Origin: Mucilaginibacter geliditolerans
GTDB taxonomy: Bacteria; Bacteroidota; Bacteroidia; Sphingobacteriales; Sphingobacteriaceae
Direction: 5' to 3'
Assembly: GCF_014200495.1 (NCBI RefSeq)
Contig: NZ_JACHBY010000015.1
Location: 1 to 60,451 of the forward strand
Length of the DNA: 60,451 nucleotides
Shown in pieces: positions 1 to 7,613 of the stretch. A program made the position numbers and the translations under genes. Numbering within the stretch: position 1 is the stretch's first letter; every line of letters begins with the position of its first letter. The notes under the pieces were generated by a model. That model was given only the letters and a program-made list of their open reading frames with translations, did not search any database and had not been told where the DNA came from.

Positions 1-251
1 CAGGCTAACATCAAGCCGCCTAAGACTCAAATGTAAAATAAATTATGCAGATTACTTGTATATCAACACAGAATCTCGCAATGACGCGCGGGGAGTTAAT
101 GCCTTTTATTCCGTTCGTCCGTTTTTATATACCAGCTAAAAGTGTAACAAACCGAACACCCCTATCCAGCCCATGCATCAATGAACTAATGAACCAGTGA
201 ACTAATGAACTAATTATTTACATTTGATTTCAACCTTATTTATCACTAAAA
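1..251. other. Spacer with repeat fragments
   Basis: No gene is visible here. Bases 72-92 hold one arm of the family A repeat (tctcgcaatgacgcg). Bases 111-160 match 3197-3243: both start with cgttcgtccgttttta and end with caaaccgaaca, so this is a short repeat pair. Bases 175-216 are a run of 'aatgaac' words (aatgaactaatgaaccagtg) that recurs at 7459-7496 and, inverted, at 13037-13083. Confidence 0.6.
219..226 (+). promoter_or_regulatory. Candidate Bacteroidota -7 promoter box
   Basis: The sequence TACATTTG matches the Bacteroidota -7 consensus TAnnTTTG and lies 26 bases before the ATG at 252. No good -33 TTTG is seen, so support is moderate. Confidence 0.4.
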
Positions 252-686
252 ATGAAATTACGCCCTATTAATATTATTGAAATTATTACAGCATTATTAT
301 TTATCGTTGGCCATTTGCTTAAAAATGCACATATCCCTTACATGGGTCTGCTATCAGCATTGAGCGGTATTACACTAGCCATATTGTATTTTAACCTGGG
401 CTTTTCATCACTTAAATCACCTGAGATCGCTGTAGGGAACTCGATAGTTTACGGATTCTCGTTTGGCACTGCTGTAATAGGTCTTATTTTTAGTTTTCAA
501 AAATGGCCCTTTTCAAAATTTTACCTAATTGTATCTATTATTGTTCTTTTGTTACTGGCGCTAATAAGGGTCATTGCTGTATACCTGCTAAAGAACGACA
601 AAATATTAAAGTACAATAAAGGTATAGCTATAAGGTATTTATTACTGCTTGTAATTACAGTAGGTAGTTTAGCTTTTATGCTTTAA
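252..686 (+). CDS. Small multi-pass membrane protein, unknown function
   Basis: A 144-residue, strongly hydrophobic protein that I do not recognise. Five hydrophobic stretches are visible at about residues 8-23, 29-50, 60-82, 89-113 and 126-144, separated by short polar loops, so it is very probably an inner-membrane protein. It has no cleavable signal peptide and no catalytic motif. The ATG at 252 follows an A-rich stretch (cactaaaa), usual for this phylum, and a TAnnTTTG box lies upstream. The next gene starts 21 bases after the stop, so the two may be co-transcribed. Partner function with the NIF3-like protein is not evident. Confidence 0.7.
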   Translation: MKLRPINIIEIITALLFIVGHLLKNAHIPYMGLLSALSGITLAILYFNLGFSSLKSPEIAVGNSIVYGFSFGTAVIGLIFSFQKWPFSKFYLIVSIIVLLLLALIRVIAVYLLKNDKILKYNKGIAIRYLLLLVITVGSLAFML

Positions 687-707
687 CTTTAAATAATCAT
701 CACACCC

Positions 708-1604
708 ATGCAACAAGACCACACCCGCCGAAAATTCATCACCAACCTCAGCTTAACCACCGCTGCCGTTATAGCCACGCCGACTTTAACCAGGGCCGAT
801 ACCTTTTTCAAAACCGATGGCAGCTATACCGTTGGGCAAATTATGGATATGTTTATCCAAACTGTGCCTGGTGCACCTTTCCCTAGTACCGTTGATACGC
901 TTAAGGCGGGTAACAGGGAGATTGTGGTTACAGGCATTGTTACCACCATGTTCCCTACGGTGGATGTGATTAGGAAAACCATCGATCTGGGTGCTAACTT
1001 CATCGTCTGCCACGAGCCTACTTTTTATAACCATACCGATGATGTGAGTTGGCTGCAGAATGATGAAGTATATACTTACAAAGCCGATCTGCTTAAAAAG
1101 CATAACATTGCCATCTGGCGTAATCACGATTATATACACAGCATTAAACCTGATGGTGTACTTACCGGGGTTATTGCCAAACTGGGCTGGAAGGATTATC
1201 AGCAGGGCACAAATACTTTCATTTTCCCGGGTATTACCTTGAGTGCTTTGATCGATCAGCTTAAACAAAAACTGGGTACACCCGGCGTGCGCTACATTGG
1301 CGATCTATCGCAAATCTGTAAAAACGTAATATTTGCAGAAGGTGCCGCAGGAGGCAGAACGCAGATTGAGGCCATAGCCAAATACAAGCCCGATGTTTTG
1401 ATATGCGGCGAGATCTCCGAATGGGAAACTGCCGAATATGTGCGTGATGCCCGTGCCGAGGGCCGCTCAATAGCTTTGGTGGTAACGGGCCATATCCCCA
1501 GCGAAGAAGCAGGGTCAGCCTTTATGGCCGACTGGCTTAAACAACGCATCAGCAATGTAAAAATAACGCATGTAGTTTGCGGCAATTCATTATCATTTGC
1601 TTAA
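708..1604 (+). CDS. Tat-exported NIF3-like dinuclear metal-centre protein
   Basis: The body resembles the NIF3/YbgI (GTP cyclohydrolase I type 2-like) family, which forms toroidal hexamers with two metals per subunit. Visible metal-ligand motifs are CHEPTF (residues 101-106, His102) and GHIPSEEAG (261-269, with His262 and Glu267). The N-terminus carries a twin-arginine signal, TRRKFI at residues 6-11, then a hydrophobic Ala/Thr stretch ending near TRA (residue 30). Typical NIF3 proteins are cytoplasmic, so a Tat leader implies export after folding and metal loading. At 298 residues it is slightly longer than the short NIF3 form and lacks the inserted PII-like domain. The activity of the family is not settled, so no substrate is proposed. 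Confidence 0.82.
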   Translation: MQQDHTRRKFITNLSLTTAAVIATPTLTRADTFFKTDGSYTVGQIMDMFIQTVPGAPFPSTVDTLKAGNREIVVTGIVTTMFPTVDVIRKTIDLGANFIVCHEPTFYNHTDDVSWLQNDEVYTYKADLLKKHNIAIWRNHDYIHSIKPDGVLTGVIAKLGWKDYQQGTNTFIFPGITLSALIDQLKQKLGTPGVRYIGDLSQICKNVIFAEGAAGGRTQIEAIAKYKPDVLICGEISEWETAEYVRDARAEGRSIALVVTGHIPSEEAGSAFMADWLKQRISNVKITHVVCGNSLSFA

Positions 1605-1619
1605 ACCTCATTAGGCTCT

Positions 1620-1705
1620 GTGCCTCTTAGTGTCTTCTCTCAGTGACCTCTGTGATTAAAATCCCACATAGAGCACAAACAATTCAAAAAGACCACTAAG
1701 GCACT
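1620..1705. repeat. Imperfect inverted repeat between NIF3-like gene and yoaK
   Basis: The left arm gtgcctcttagtgtctt (1620-1636) pairs with the right arm aagaccactaaggcac (1690-1705). It is a low-complexity intergenic hairpin of the same style as those at 27209-27280 and 29367-29482. No T-run follows, so it is a weak terminator candidate. Confidence 0.55.
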
Positions 1706-1719
1706 AATTAATATTCCAT

Positions 1720-2469
1720 ATGTTAAAACACACAAAAGAAAATCGTACGCTTAAAGAAAACCTGATGCTGGCCTCGTCAACAGCATTTGTATCAGGGATG
1801 ACCAATGTTTCAGGGGTTGTTGCTTTTTTAGCTTTTACCGCTAATGTAACGGGGCACTTCTCCAATCTTGCCGAAAATATTATCGAACAAAACTTCCAGC
1901 AGGTTATTGTATTTTCGCTATGGTTGTTTCTGTTTCTTGCGGGTTCGTTCACCTCTAATTTTTTGGTACGCTGGCAATCGCATAAAAGTAATTACAGGGC
2001 TAATGCGCTGCCTATTATCATTGAAATCATTATTCTGTTATTCGTAGCATTCTATGGCCAGCACTATTATGACGAAACCTTACGTGAAAAGCAGGTTATC
2101 ACCGGTGCCATTATCCTATCCATGGGTTTACAAAACGGGCTGGTATCAAACATATCAGGCGGATTGATCAAAACATCACACCTAACCGGCTTATTTACCG
2201 ATCTGGGTGCTGATATAGCCGAATGGCTGCACCCCGGTACCCCAAAAACACCTGCATTAAAAAACCGGCTGTATATCCGCTTTACCATACTCGGCTTTTA
2301 TTTTTTTGGGGCACTTATAGGTGGTTATTTCTTTGACAAATACGAATTCGCTATATTTTATTTCATTCCGGTGATATTGTTTACCATTCTATATTACGAT
2401 CTTTCGCCCATAGCTTTACGTAAGCTTGCGCGAATATTTCCAATAAACGAAAAAAAGGCAGATATTTAA
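1720..2469 (+). CDS. YoaK-family (DUF1275) membrane protein
   Basis: A 249-residue protein with the DUF1275/YoaK layout: an N-terminal region with small residues (STAFVSGMTNVSGVVAF at about 20-36), then TGHFSNLAE, then about six membrane spans. A glycine/asparagine-rich central motif (GLQNGLVSNISGG, about residues 136-148) followed by KTSHLTG is characteristic of the family. Family members are probable inner-membrane transporters of unknown substrate. The ATG at 1720 is the first in frame. The stop is followed 24 bases later by the carbonic anhydrase start, so the two are probably co-transcribed; YoaK and carbonic anhydrase have no established joint function that I know of. Confidence 0.8.
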   Translation: MLKHTKENRTLKENLMLASSTAFVSGMTNVSGVVAFLAFTANVTGHFSNLAENIIEQNFQQVIVFSLWLFLFLAGSFTSNFLVRWQSHKSNYRANALPIIIEIIILLFVAFYGQHYYDETLREKQVITGAIILSMGLQNGLVSNISGGLIKTSHLTGLFTDLGADIAEWLHPGTPKTPALKNRLYIRFTILGFYFFGALIGGYFFDKYEFAIFYFIPVILFTILYYDLSPIALRKLARIFPINEKKADI

Positions 2470-2493
2470 CCCGTAAATAATACATTAACTACC

Positions 2494-3162
2494 ATGTCCC
2501 CCCAAATATATAAACCCATCCACGATACTAACACCATAACTTACGAAACCCTGCTGCAGGGTAACAAACAGTTTGTTGAAGAAACCCTAAAGGAAGACCC
2601 GGATTATTTTACCAAACTGGCCAGCGGCCAAACCCCGCCGGTATTATGGATAGGCTGTGCCGATAGTCGCGTACCCGCCAACCAGATCACCAATACCAGT
2701 CCGGGTGAAATATTTGTACACCGTAACATTGCCAACATGGTAATCCACTCCGATATGAATATGCTTTCGGTACTGGATTACGCAGTGAATGTATTAAGGG
2801 TAAAACACGTAATAGTAACCGGCCATTACGGCTGCGGTGGTGTAATGGCTGCCATGACCCACCAGCAATTCGGCCTGATAGATAATTGGCTGCGCCATAT
2901 AAAAGATGTGTACCGCCTGCACGCCACCGAGCTCGACCTTATAGCAAACGAAAAAGAGCGTACCGATAAACTAGTGGAATACAATGTAATAGAAAACGTG
3001 TACAATCTCTGCAAAACCTCCATCGTGCAAAATGCCTGGAAAAACGGTCAAAAACTCGGCGTACATGGCTGGGTTTACAGCATCGAAACCGGTATTATAA
3101 AAGATATGAACGTTAGCACCTATGATAATGCTAACATGGAGGATGTGTTTAAGTTCAAATAG
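2494..3162 (+). CDS. Beta-class carbonic anhydrase
   Basis: Catalyses reversible CO2 hydration to bicarbonate in the cytoplasm, using one zinc per subunit. The beta-class zinc set is present: Cys55 with Asp57 and Arg59 in CADSR, then His111 and Cys114 in GHYGCGG. The tail motif VHGWVYSIETG near residue 190 is also typical. The length of 222 residues is normal and there is no signal peptide. It lies just downstream of the YoaK-family gene on the same strand. No terminator was seen; the region after the stop runs into repeat DNA. Bicarbonate supply for carboxylases and purine synthesis is the usual role; that use here is inferred. Confidence 0.93.
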   Translation: MSPQIYKPIHDTNTITYETLLQGNKQFVEETLKEDPDYFTKLASGQTPPVLWIGCADSRVPANQITNTSPGEIFVHRNIANMVIHSDMNMLSVLDYAVNVLRVKHVIVTGHYGCGGVMAAMTHQQFGLIDNWLRHIKDVYRLHATELDLIANEKERTDKLVEYNVIENVYNLCKTSIVQNAWKNGQKLGVHGWVYSIETGIIKDMNVSTYDNANMEDVFKFK

Positions 3163-3196
3163 TTCATTGGTTCTATATACGTGAACAATTAACTGT

Positions 3197-3243
3197 CGTT
3201 CGTCCGTTTTTAAATACGGGTAACATAAAACAAACCGAACAAC
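3197..3243. repeat. Short repeat, second copy of the element at 111-160
   Basis: Starts with cgttcgtccgttttta and ends with caaaccgaacaac, matching 111-160 across about 47 bases with a few differences. It lies directly upstream of a foldback element. Confidence 0.5.
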
Positions 3244-3267
3244 ACCAAATCCGCTTATCTCTCACCG

Positions 3268-4120
3268 AGCGCAATTGCGAAGAGGAACGAAGCACCCTTA
3301 ACTGTACAGATCGTCTGTTACTTGTCTCATGGTATCGCTCATAGCCGCTAAGGCTTAGTCCTTTTGTCTTCGCCACAAAAGGACCAAAAAGGCAAGTCAG
3401 TAGAAATACTTCTTTGCCGCACAGGCCATTACCCTGCAAATCAGGCAAAACCTGGGCTGCTATATTTTTACCCTGCTGTCGCTACTCACCTGGCCTTTAC
3501 GCTTCAGTAAAAATCTGCTATGCCCTGCCACGCGCAAGGCCACCATCGTTTTGCCTGCTTTCACCCGAAGCTGTTCTACTGACGGGGAAAGAGAAAAAAG
3601 CGTCGACCCTGACAACAAGGGCGGGCCAGCGTAGGCGGGAATGCCGGTTTAGCTTTTTGTATGATGTGAGGTACGAAGTACCGAACAGCGAAAAAAGCGT
3701 AAAGAACCGGCAGGGAGCGGTGGAAGCATCCTTGTTGTCTTGATTTATTCACATGTTGTCTGTTTTTTAAGGTGTTCATGAGCTCCCTACGGTCGGTATT
3801 TTGGTTACTTTTTGTATCAAGACCATAGGTGTTCGGAAGATGGAAAAAAGAAGCATCGGCCTTGTGCGATTCCCGCCTTGGGGCGGGGAAGGGTGGGGTT
3901 TAACAGCTTATTTGGTGTATAAACCCCTCCCTGCCACTTCACATCCAACCGCGCCCCTCCCGTGGGGAGGGAATTAAAAAACAAAAATGCAATCTTCCGA
4001 ACACCTGTGGTATCAAGACAAAAAGTGACGTCTTAGCGACAAGCGATACCATGAGACAGGTATACGAGAAGCAATCCCGCTCTGCACAATCGGGGATTGC
4101 TTCGTTCCTCGCAATGACGC
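3268..4120. repeat. Foldback repeat element, copy 1 (family B)
   Basis: A gene-free element of about 850 bp. The outer ends are degenerate family A arms (gcgaagaggaacgaagca on the left, gattgcttcgttcctcgcaa on the right). Inside them is an inverted pair: tgtctcatggtatcgct...cgctaag near 3323-3353 and cttagcgacaagcgatacc...gagaca near 4032-4058. The core carries the module ggcaaaacctgggctgctat (about 3443) and a Gly/Cys-rich module (about 3600-3740) also found in the 38 kb copy. Short open frames inside (for example 3414-3743) have no recognisable domain and are not called as genes. A separate small element is inserted at 3824-4009. Confidence 0.75.
3824..4009. mobile_element. 186-bp MITE-like insertion with 10-bp target duplication
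   Basis: Perfect 15-bp terminal inverted repeats are seen: aggtgttcggaagat at 3827-3841 and atcttccgaacacct at 3992-4006, extendable to 18 bp with one mismatch. The direct repeat gtatcaagac flanks it at 3814-3823 and 4010-4019. Removing the insert plus one direct repeat restores the tttgtatcaagacaaaa sequence seen in the foldback copies at 26 kb and 38 kb. There is no coding capacity, so mobilisation would need a transposase from elsewhere. Confidence 0.78.
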
Positions 4121-4159
4121 TTGGCGAGAAAAATGCCACCATGAACAATAAACAAATGC

Positions 4160-4197
4160 AAAAAGGCGAAAGAGTATTGCACATCTTTCGCCTTTTT
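4160..4197. terminator. Bidirectional terminator after pruA
   Basis: The stem aaaaaggcgaaag (4160-4172) pairs with ctttcgccttttt (4185-4197) across a 12-base loop. T-runs lie on both sides, so it can terminate the minus-strand P5C dehydrogenase gene that ends at 4223. Confidence 0.75.
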
Positions 4198-4222
4198 TAA
4201 CTTTCCCTATTCGGAGAGAGGG

Positions 4223-5860
4223 CTAAACCTCTTTATTCAAAAACGGATATCTATAATCCTTCGGCGGATCAAAAGTTTCCTTTATAGTTCTTGGTGATAC
4301 CCAGCGTTGCAGGTTAAGGGCCGATCCGGCTTTATCATTGGTGCCTGATCCCCTGGCGCCGCCAAATGGCTGCTGACCAACCACTGCTCCCGTTGGTTTA
4401 TCATTTATGTAGAAATTACCTGCTGAATTACGTAAAGCATAAGTAGCCTTAGCAATAGCATATCTATCTTGTGATATTATTGAACCGGTTAAAGCGTAAA
4501 TAGAAGTTTTATCAACAATATCCAACAGTTCATCAAACTTGGCATCTTCATACACATAAATAGTCAGTACCGGGCCGAAAAGCTCTTCGCACATGGTCAC
4601 GTAGTATGGGTCGTCAACTTTAATTATAGTTGGGTCAACAAACCAGCCCTGGCTCTTGTCATAAGTGCCGCCAGCTACCAGCTCAACGCTTTTATCAGCC
4701 TTGGCAGCATCAATATATTTAGCCAGTTTATCAAACGATGCTTCGGTGATCACCGCGTTAACAAAGTTGCCAAAATCCTCAACCGGACCAACTTTTATGC
4801 TGGCTACATCACGCTGCACATTCGCCTTCACCGCAGGCCATAACGATGCCGGAATGTATGCCCTTGAAGCTGCCGAACATTTCTGCCCTTGGTACTCAAA
4901 CGCGCCACGCACCAGTGCAGTGCTTACCACATCAGCATCAGCGCTTGGGTGTGCCAGCACAAAATCCTTACCACCGGTTTCGCCCACTATACGTGGGTAA
5001 GTGCGGTATTTATGGATGTTATTGCCAATGGTCTGCCATATATTCTGGAATACTTTAGTTGATCCTGTAAAGTGGATACCCGCGAAATCGTGGTGATTAA
5101 ATATTACCTCGCCAGCAACCGGGCCATCAACATAAATAAGGTTGATAACGCCATCAGGCAAACCGGCTTCCCTCAGCACCTGCATAATTACGTTAGCGGC
5201 ATATATCTGCGGATAAGCAGGCTTCCAAACCACAACGTTACCCATCATAGCGGCCGATGCAGGTAAATTACCTGCTATAGCTGTAAAGTTGAAAGGTGTA
5301 AGCGCGAAGACAAAGCCTTCAAGCGGGCGCTGCTCAACCCTGTTCCATACCCCTTTTGGCGATATTGGCGGTTGCTGCGCATAGATCTCCTCCATATAAT
5401 GCACATTAAAGCGCAGAAAATCTATAAACTCACAAGCCGCATCAATTTCGGCCTGGTAAGCATTTTTTGATTGGCCAAGCATAGTAGCCGCGTTAATTTT
5501 AGCGCGGTATGGGCCCGAAAGCAGTTCGGCAGCCTTTAAAAATATCGATGCACGTTGCTCCCACGGCATTTCCTCCCAGGCAGCTTTGGCAGCTAAAGCA
5601 GCATCAATAGCAGCGTTAACGGTTGCAGCATCGCCCTCGTGAAAAGTGGCCAGTAAATGTTTATGATCATGTGGCGGGCGAATCTCCAGCTTTTTGCCGG
5701 TATGCACCAGTTTATCGCCGATGTACATCGGTATGTCAATTACCTTGCTGCGCGCCTCGTCTAAAGCGGCTTTGAGAGCACCACGCTCCACACTGCGCGG
5801 CCCGTAATTCAATACAGGCTCGTTCTGCGGTTGCGGAACGCTGAAAAATCCTTTAAGCAT
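4223..5860 (-). CDS. pruA: L-glutamate gamma-semialdehyde dehydrogenase (1-pyrroline-5-carboxylate dehydrogenase)
   Basis: Oxidises glutamate semialdehyde to glutamate with NAD+, the second step of proline breakdown. It is a standalone enzyme of 545 residues, the length of the RocA/ALDH4-type proteins, not the PutA fusion. ALDH motifs are intact: TPFNF (188-192), FTGST (264-268), catalytic Glu294 in GETGGKDF and catalytic Cys328 in GQKCSAAS. The C-terminal NDKPTGAVVGQQPFGG segment is typical of P5C dehydrogenases. There is no signal peptide, so it is cytoplasmic. It is a monocistronic minus-strand gene with a strong hairpin terminator; proline dehydrogenase is not in the window. Confidence 0.95.
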   Translation of the reverse strand: MLKGFFSVPQPQNEPVLNYGPRSVERGALKAALDEARSKVIDIPMYIGDKLVHTGKKLEIRPPHDHKHLLATFHEGDAATVNAAIDAALAAKAAWEEMPWEQRASIFLKAAELLSGPYRAKINAATMLGQSKNAYQAEIDAACEFIDFLRFNVHYMEEIYAQQPPISPKGVWNRVEQRPLEGFVFALTPFNFTAIAGNLPASAAMMGNVVVWKPAYPQIYAANVIMQVLREAGLPDGVINLIYVDGPVAGEVIFNHHDFAGIHFTGSTKVFQNIWQTIGNNIHKYRTYPRIVGETGGKDFVLAHPSADADVVSTALVRGAFEYQGQKCSAASRAYIPASLWPAVKANVQRDVASIKVGPVEDFGNFVNAVITEASFDKLAKYIDAAKADKSVELVAGGTYDKSQGWFVDPTIIKVDDPYYVTMCEELFGPVLTIYVYEDAKFDELLDIVDKTSIYALTGSIISQDRYAIAKATYALRNSAGNFYINDKPTGAVVGQQPFGGARGSGTNDKAGSALNLQRWVSPRTIKETFDPPKDYRYPFLNKEV

Positions 5861-6389
5861 AATGATAGTCAGTTAAAACAACCAAAGATAATAATTAATG
5901 CGCAGATGTGCGGTTTTGCAAATGTGCAAATTACATGTAATTGATAATCGGGCTTTTGATTTGGGATTTGGGATATCGGATGTTCAATTTCGAATTTTCC
6001 ACTACTGTCATGCCGAACTCGTTTCGGCATCTCACATGCTAAGTAATCCGCATGCAGTATACCTGTCTTGTCGGATCCTGAAACAAGTTCAGGATGACGG
6101 TGGGGTATTTTGCCGGGTTCTCCTCTTGAGATGGGTTAGGGGTGGGTATGGCGTTAGCAATATAAACTTTAGCTTAACATGGGCGTTTCCCGCTATCCAG
6201 CGGACCGCGCTGTACGCTCATACGCCTGCAATGCATTAGGCGCGAGGCTGGTATCCGCTGCCATCGCTAACGCGGGCCTCTTCGCCATGTCATTGCAAGG
6301 AGGAAGACACGTCTGCACCGGGAGCGGACAAACGCTTTCAAGTCAAAAACTATGCCCTATCGACTAAAGATACATGCTCAGCTACATAA
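5861..6389. repeat. Spacer with family A-type palindrome and a degenerate repeat
   Basis: No gene is supported. Bases 6006-6100 form a palindromic repeat (tgtcatgccgaactcgtttc ... gaaacaagttcaggatgacg) matching the variant at 11933-12028. Bases 6118-6150 carry the word cctcttgagatgggttaggg, also seen near 27808. Bases about 6150-6290 hold a GC-rich stretch bounded by gcgttagc and gctaacgc, which reads as a degenerate hairpin repeat. Confidence 0.55.
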
Positions 6390-7232
6390 TTATTTACCAG
6401 CGGCAGTTAATACTTCACTGTTTAGCCTTACATATTCGGCACTGTTGCCTGCCTTAGCAGCGGTAATGCCATCCTGTGCAGCATTTATGGCGGCAGCCTT
6501 GTCGCCTTTTTTTAGTTCGACCCTGGCCAGCCATAACTTAACTACATAGGGCGGAAAGCCGGGTGCTGTTTGCAAAGCCAACGCCCAGGGCAGCGCCTTG
6601 TTCATATCCTTATTATTGTTCCAGTAATAAATAATGGCATCATAATAAGGTTTATTTGCTGTCTGCATCGCCGAATCGATCCTGGCCATCACTTTGGCAT
6701 CTATGTCTGTCGTTATATGGATCGACAGGGCGGTATGCTCCCAAAGGAGGTTCAGGTCAGCACTGGTGGGAAACACGTTGGTAAACTGCATGGTCAGTGT
6801 TTCTACGTTTTCAGTTATTTTGATGGGCTTAATTGTAAAACGCAGGTAATCATCGGCAGCTTTGTAATCGTAAGCGCCCCACTGTTTCGCGGTTTTATTT
6901 AAGATGATGGTCCATTGATCTTCACCAGGAATGCTGAATAAAGCATATGTGCCCGGAGTAACCAGGTGCCCTTCCATCATAACCTCATCGGTAAAGGTGA
7001 TTATAGTAGCGGCATTTGCCCCGGTTCGCCATACCGCATTGTAGGGCTCAGTATAACCAAATATTTTACGGCCCTTTACATTAGGGCGCGAATAATTCAG
7101 CGTGATTTTTCCAAGGCCAAAATCTTGTATAATAGTTTGCGACGAGCTTGGCGCAGGTGTAAGCTGGGCAACGCTGTCCAGGGTAAAAAACAAACAGGCC
7201 AAAGTAACGAGTGATGATAGCGTCTTTTTCAT
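6390..7232 (-). CDS. Exported DUF2911 domain protein
   Basis: A 280-residue protein with a signal peptide (MKKTLSSLVTLACLFFTLDSVAQ, cut near residue 22), so it is periplasmic or outer-membrane facing. Residues about 25-170 match the DUF2911 pattern common in Bacteroidota: an N-terminal PSSSQTI..DFG motif, YSRPNVKGRKIFG, WRTGANAAT and a PGTYALFSIPG motif. The C-terminal third (about 180-280) is helical with TPR-like spacing (ALPWALALQTAPGFP, LWLARVELKKGDKAAAI). The biochemical role of DUF2911 is unknown. It is a single minus-strand gene bounded by repeat DNA on both sides. Confidence 0.8.
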   Translation of the reverse strand: MKKTLSSLVTLACLFFTLDSVAQLTPAPSSSQTIIQDFGLGKITLNYSRPNVKGRKIFGYTEPYNAVWRTGANAATIITFTDEVMMEGHLVTPGTYALFSIPGEDQWTIILNKTAKQWGAYDYKAADDYLRFTIKPIKITENVETLTMQFTNVFPTSADLNLLWEHTALSIHITTDIDAKVMARIDSAMQTANKPYYDAIIYYWNNNKDMNKALPWALALQTAPGFPPYVVKLWLARVELKKGDKAAAINAAQDGITAAKAGNSAEYVRLNSEVLTAAGK

Positions 7233-7297
7233 AATTGTGGTTTATGATGATCGTTTTCCTGGTTAAAAATAAATAAAAATTTATATATATTCCGCTC

Positions 7298-7430
7298 CCG
7301 CGGGTTTAGCGTAGCGTAACCCGTGGTGGCTATTGTGCAAGCTTTTTAGCTTGCATCTGCTACATGTTGTTGTTTAAGCTGTAAGCTTTAACTATGCCAA
7401 ACCACGGGTTACGCTACGCTAAACCCGCGG
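7298..7430. repeat. Family C hairpin, copy 1
   Basis: A perfect 29-bp inverted repeat: the left arm 7298-7326 (ccgcgggtttagcgtagcgt...) pairs with 7402-7430. The loop carries an inner palindrome around tgcaagctttttagcttgca. The second copy is at 18655-18776. The spacer 7233-7613 otherwise holds an 'aatgaac' word run at 7459-7496. Confidence 0.8.
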
Positions 7431-7518
7431 CGGCAATAAGAAAAAGATCATCCGCCACTGCACCAATGAACTAATGAACCAGTGAACCAATGAACGGAGA
7501 GACAACAGGCAAACCCGG

Positions 7519-7561
7519 CCCACATGCAGAGTGGCTGGCTGGCTGCTCTTATGCATGTGGG
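7519..7561. terminator. Hairpin downstream of the T9SS gene
   Basis: The stem cccacatgca (7519-7528) pairs with tgcatgtggg (7552-7561), with an inner gag/ctc extension. It follows the minus-strand gene that ends at 7614. It lacks a clear T-run, so termination is only probable. Confidence 0.45.
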
Positions 7562-7613
7562 TGTGCTGTTTCTGCTGGCTGGCTTACAGGCACTGGTAGG
7601 CTTGCTGTTGGGG

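Noticed and set aside
3414..3743. Open frame of 109 residues inside foldback copy 1 and similar frames near 14248-14514, 26069-26338 and 38372-38614
   Set aside because: They lie wholly in repeat modules, have no recognisable domain or start signal, and the copies do not keep one common frame.
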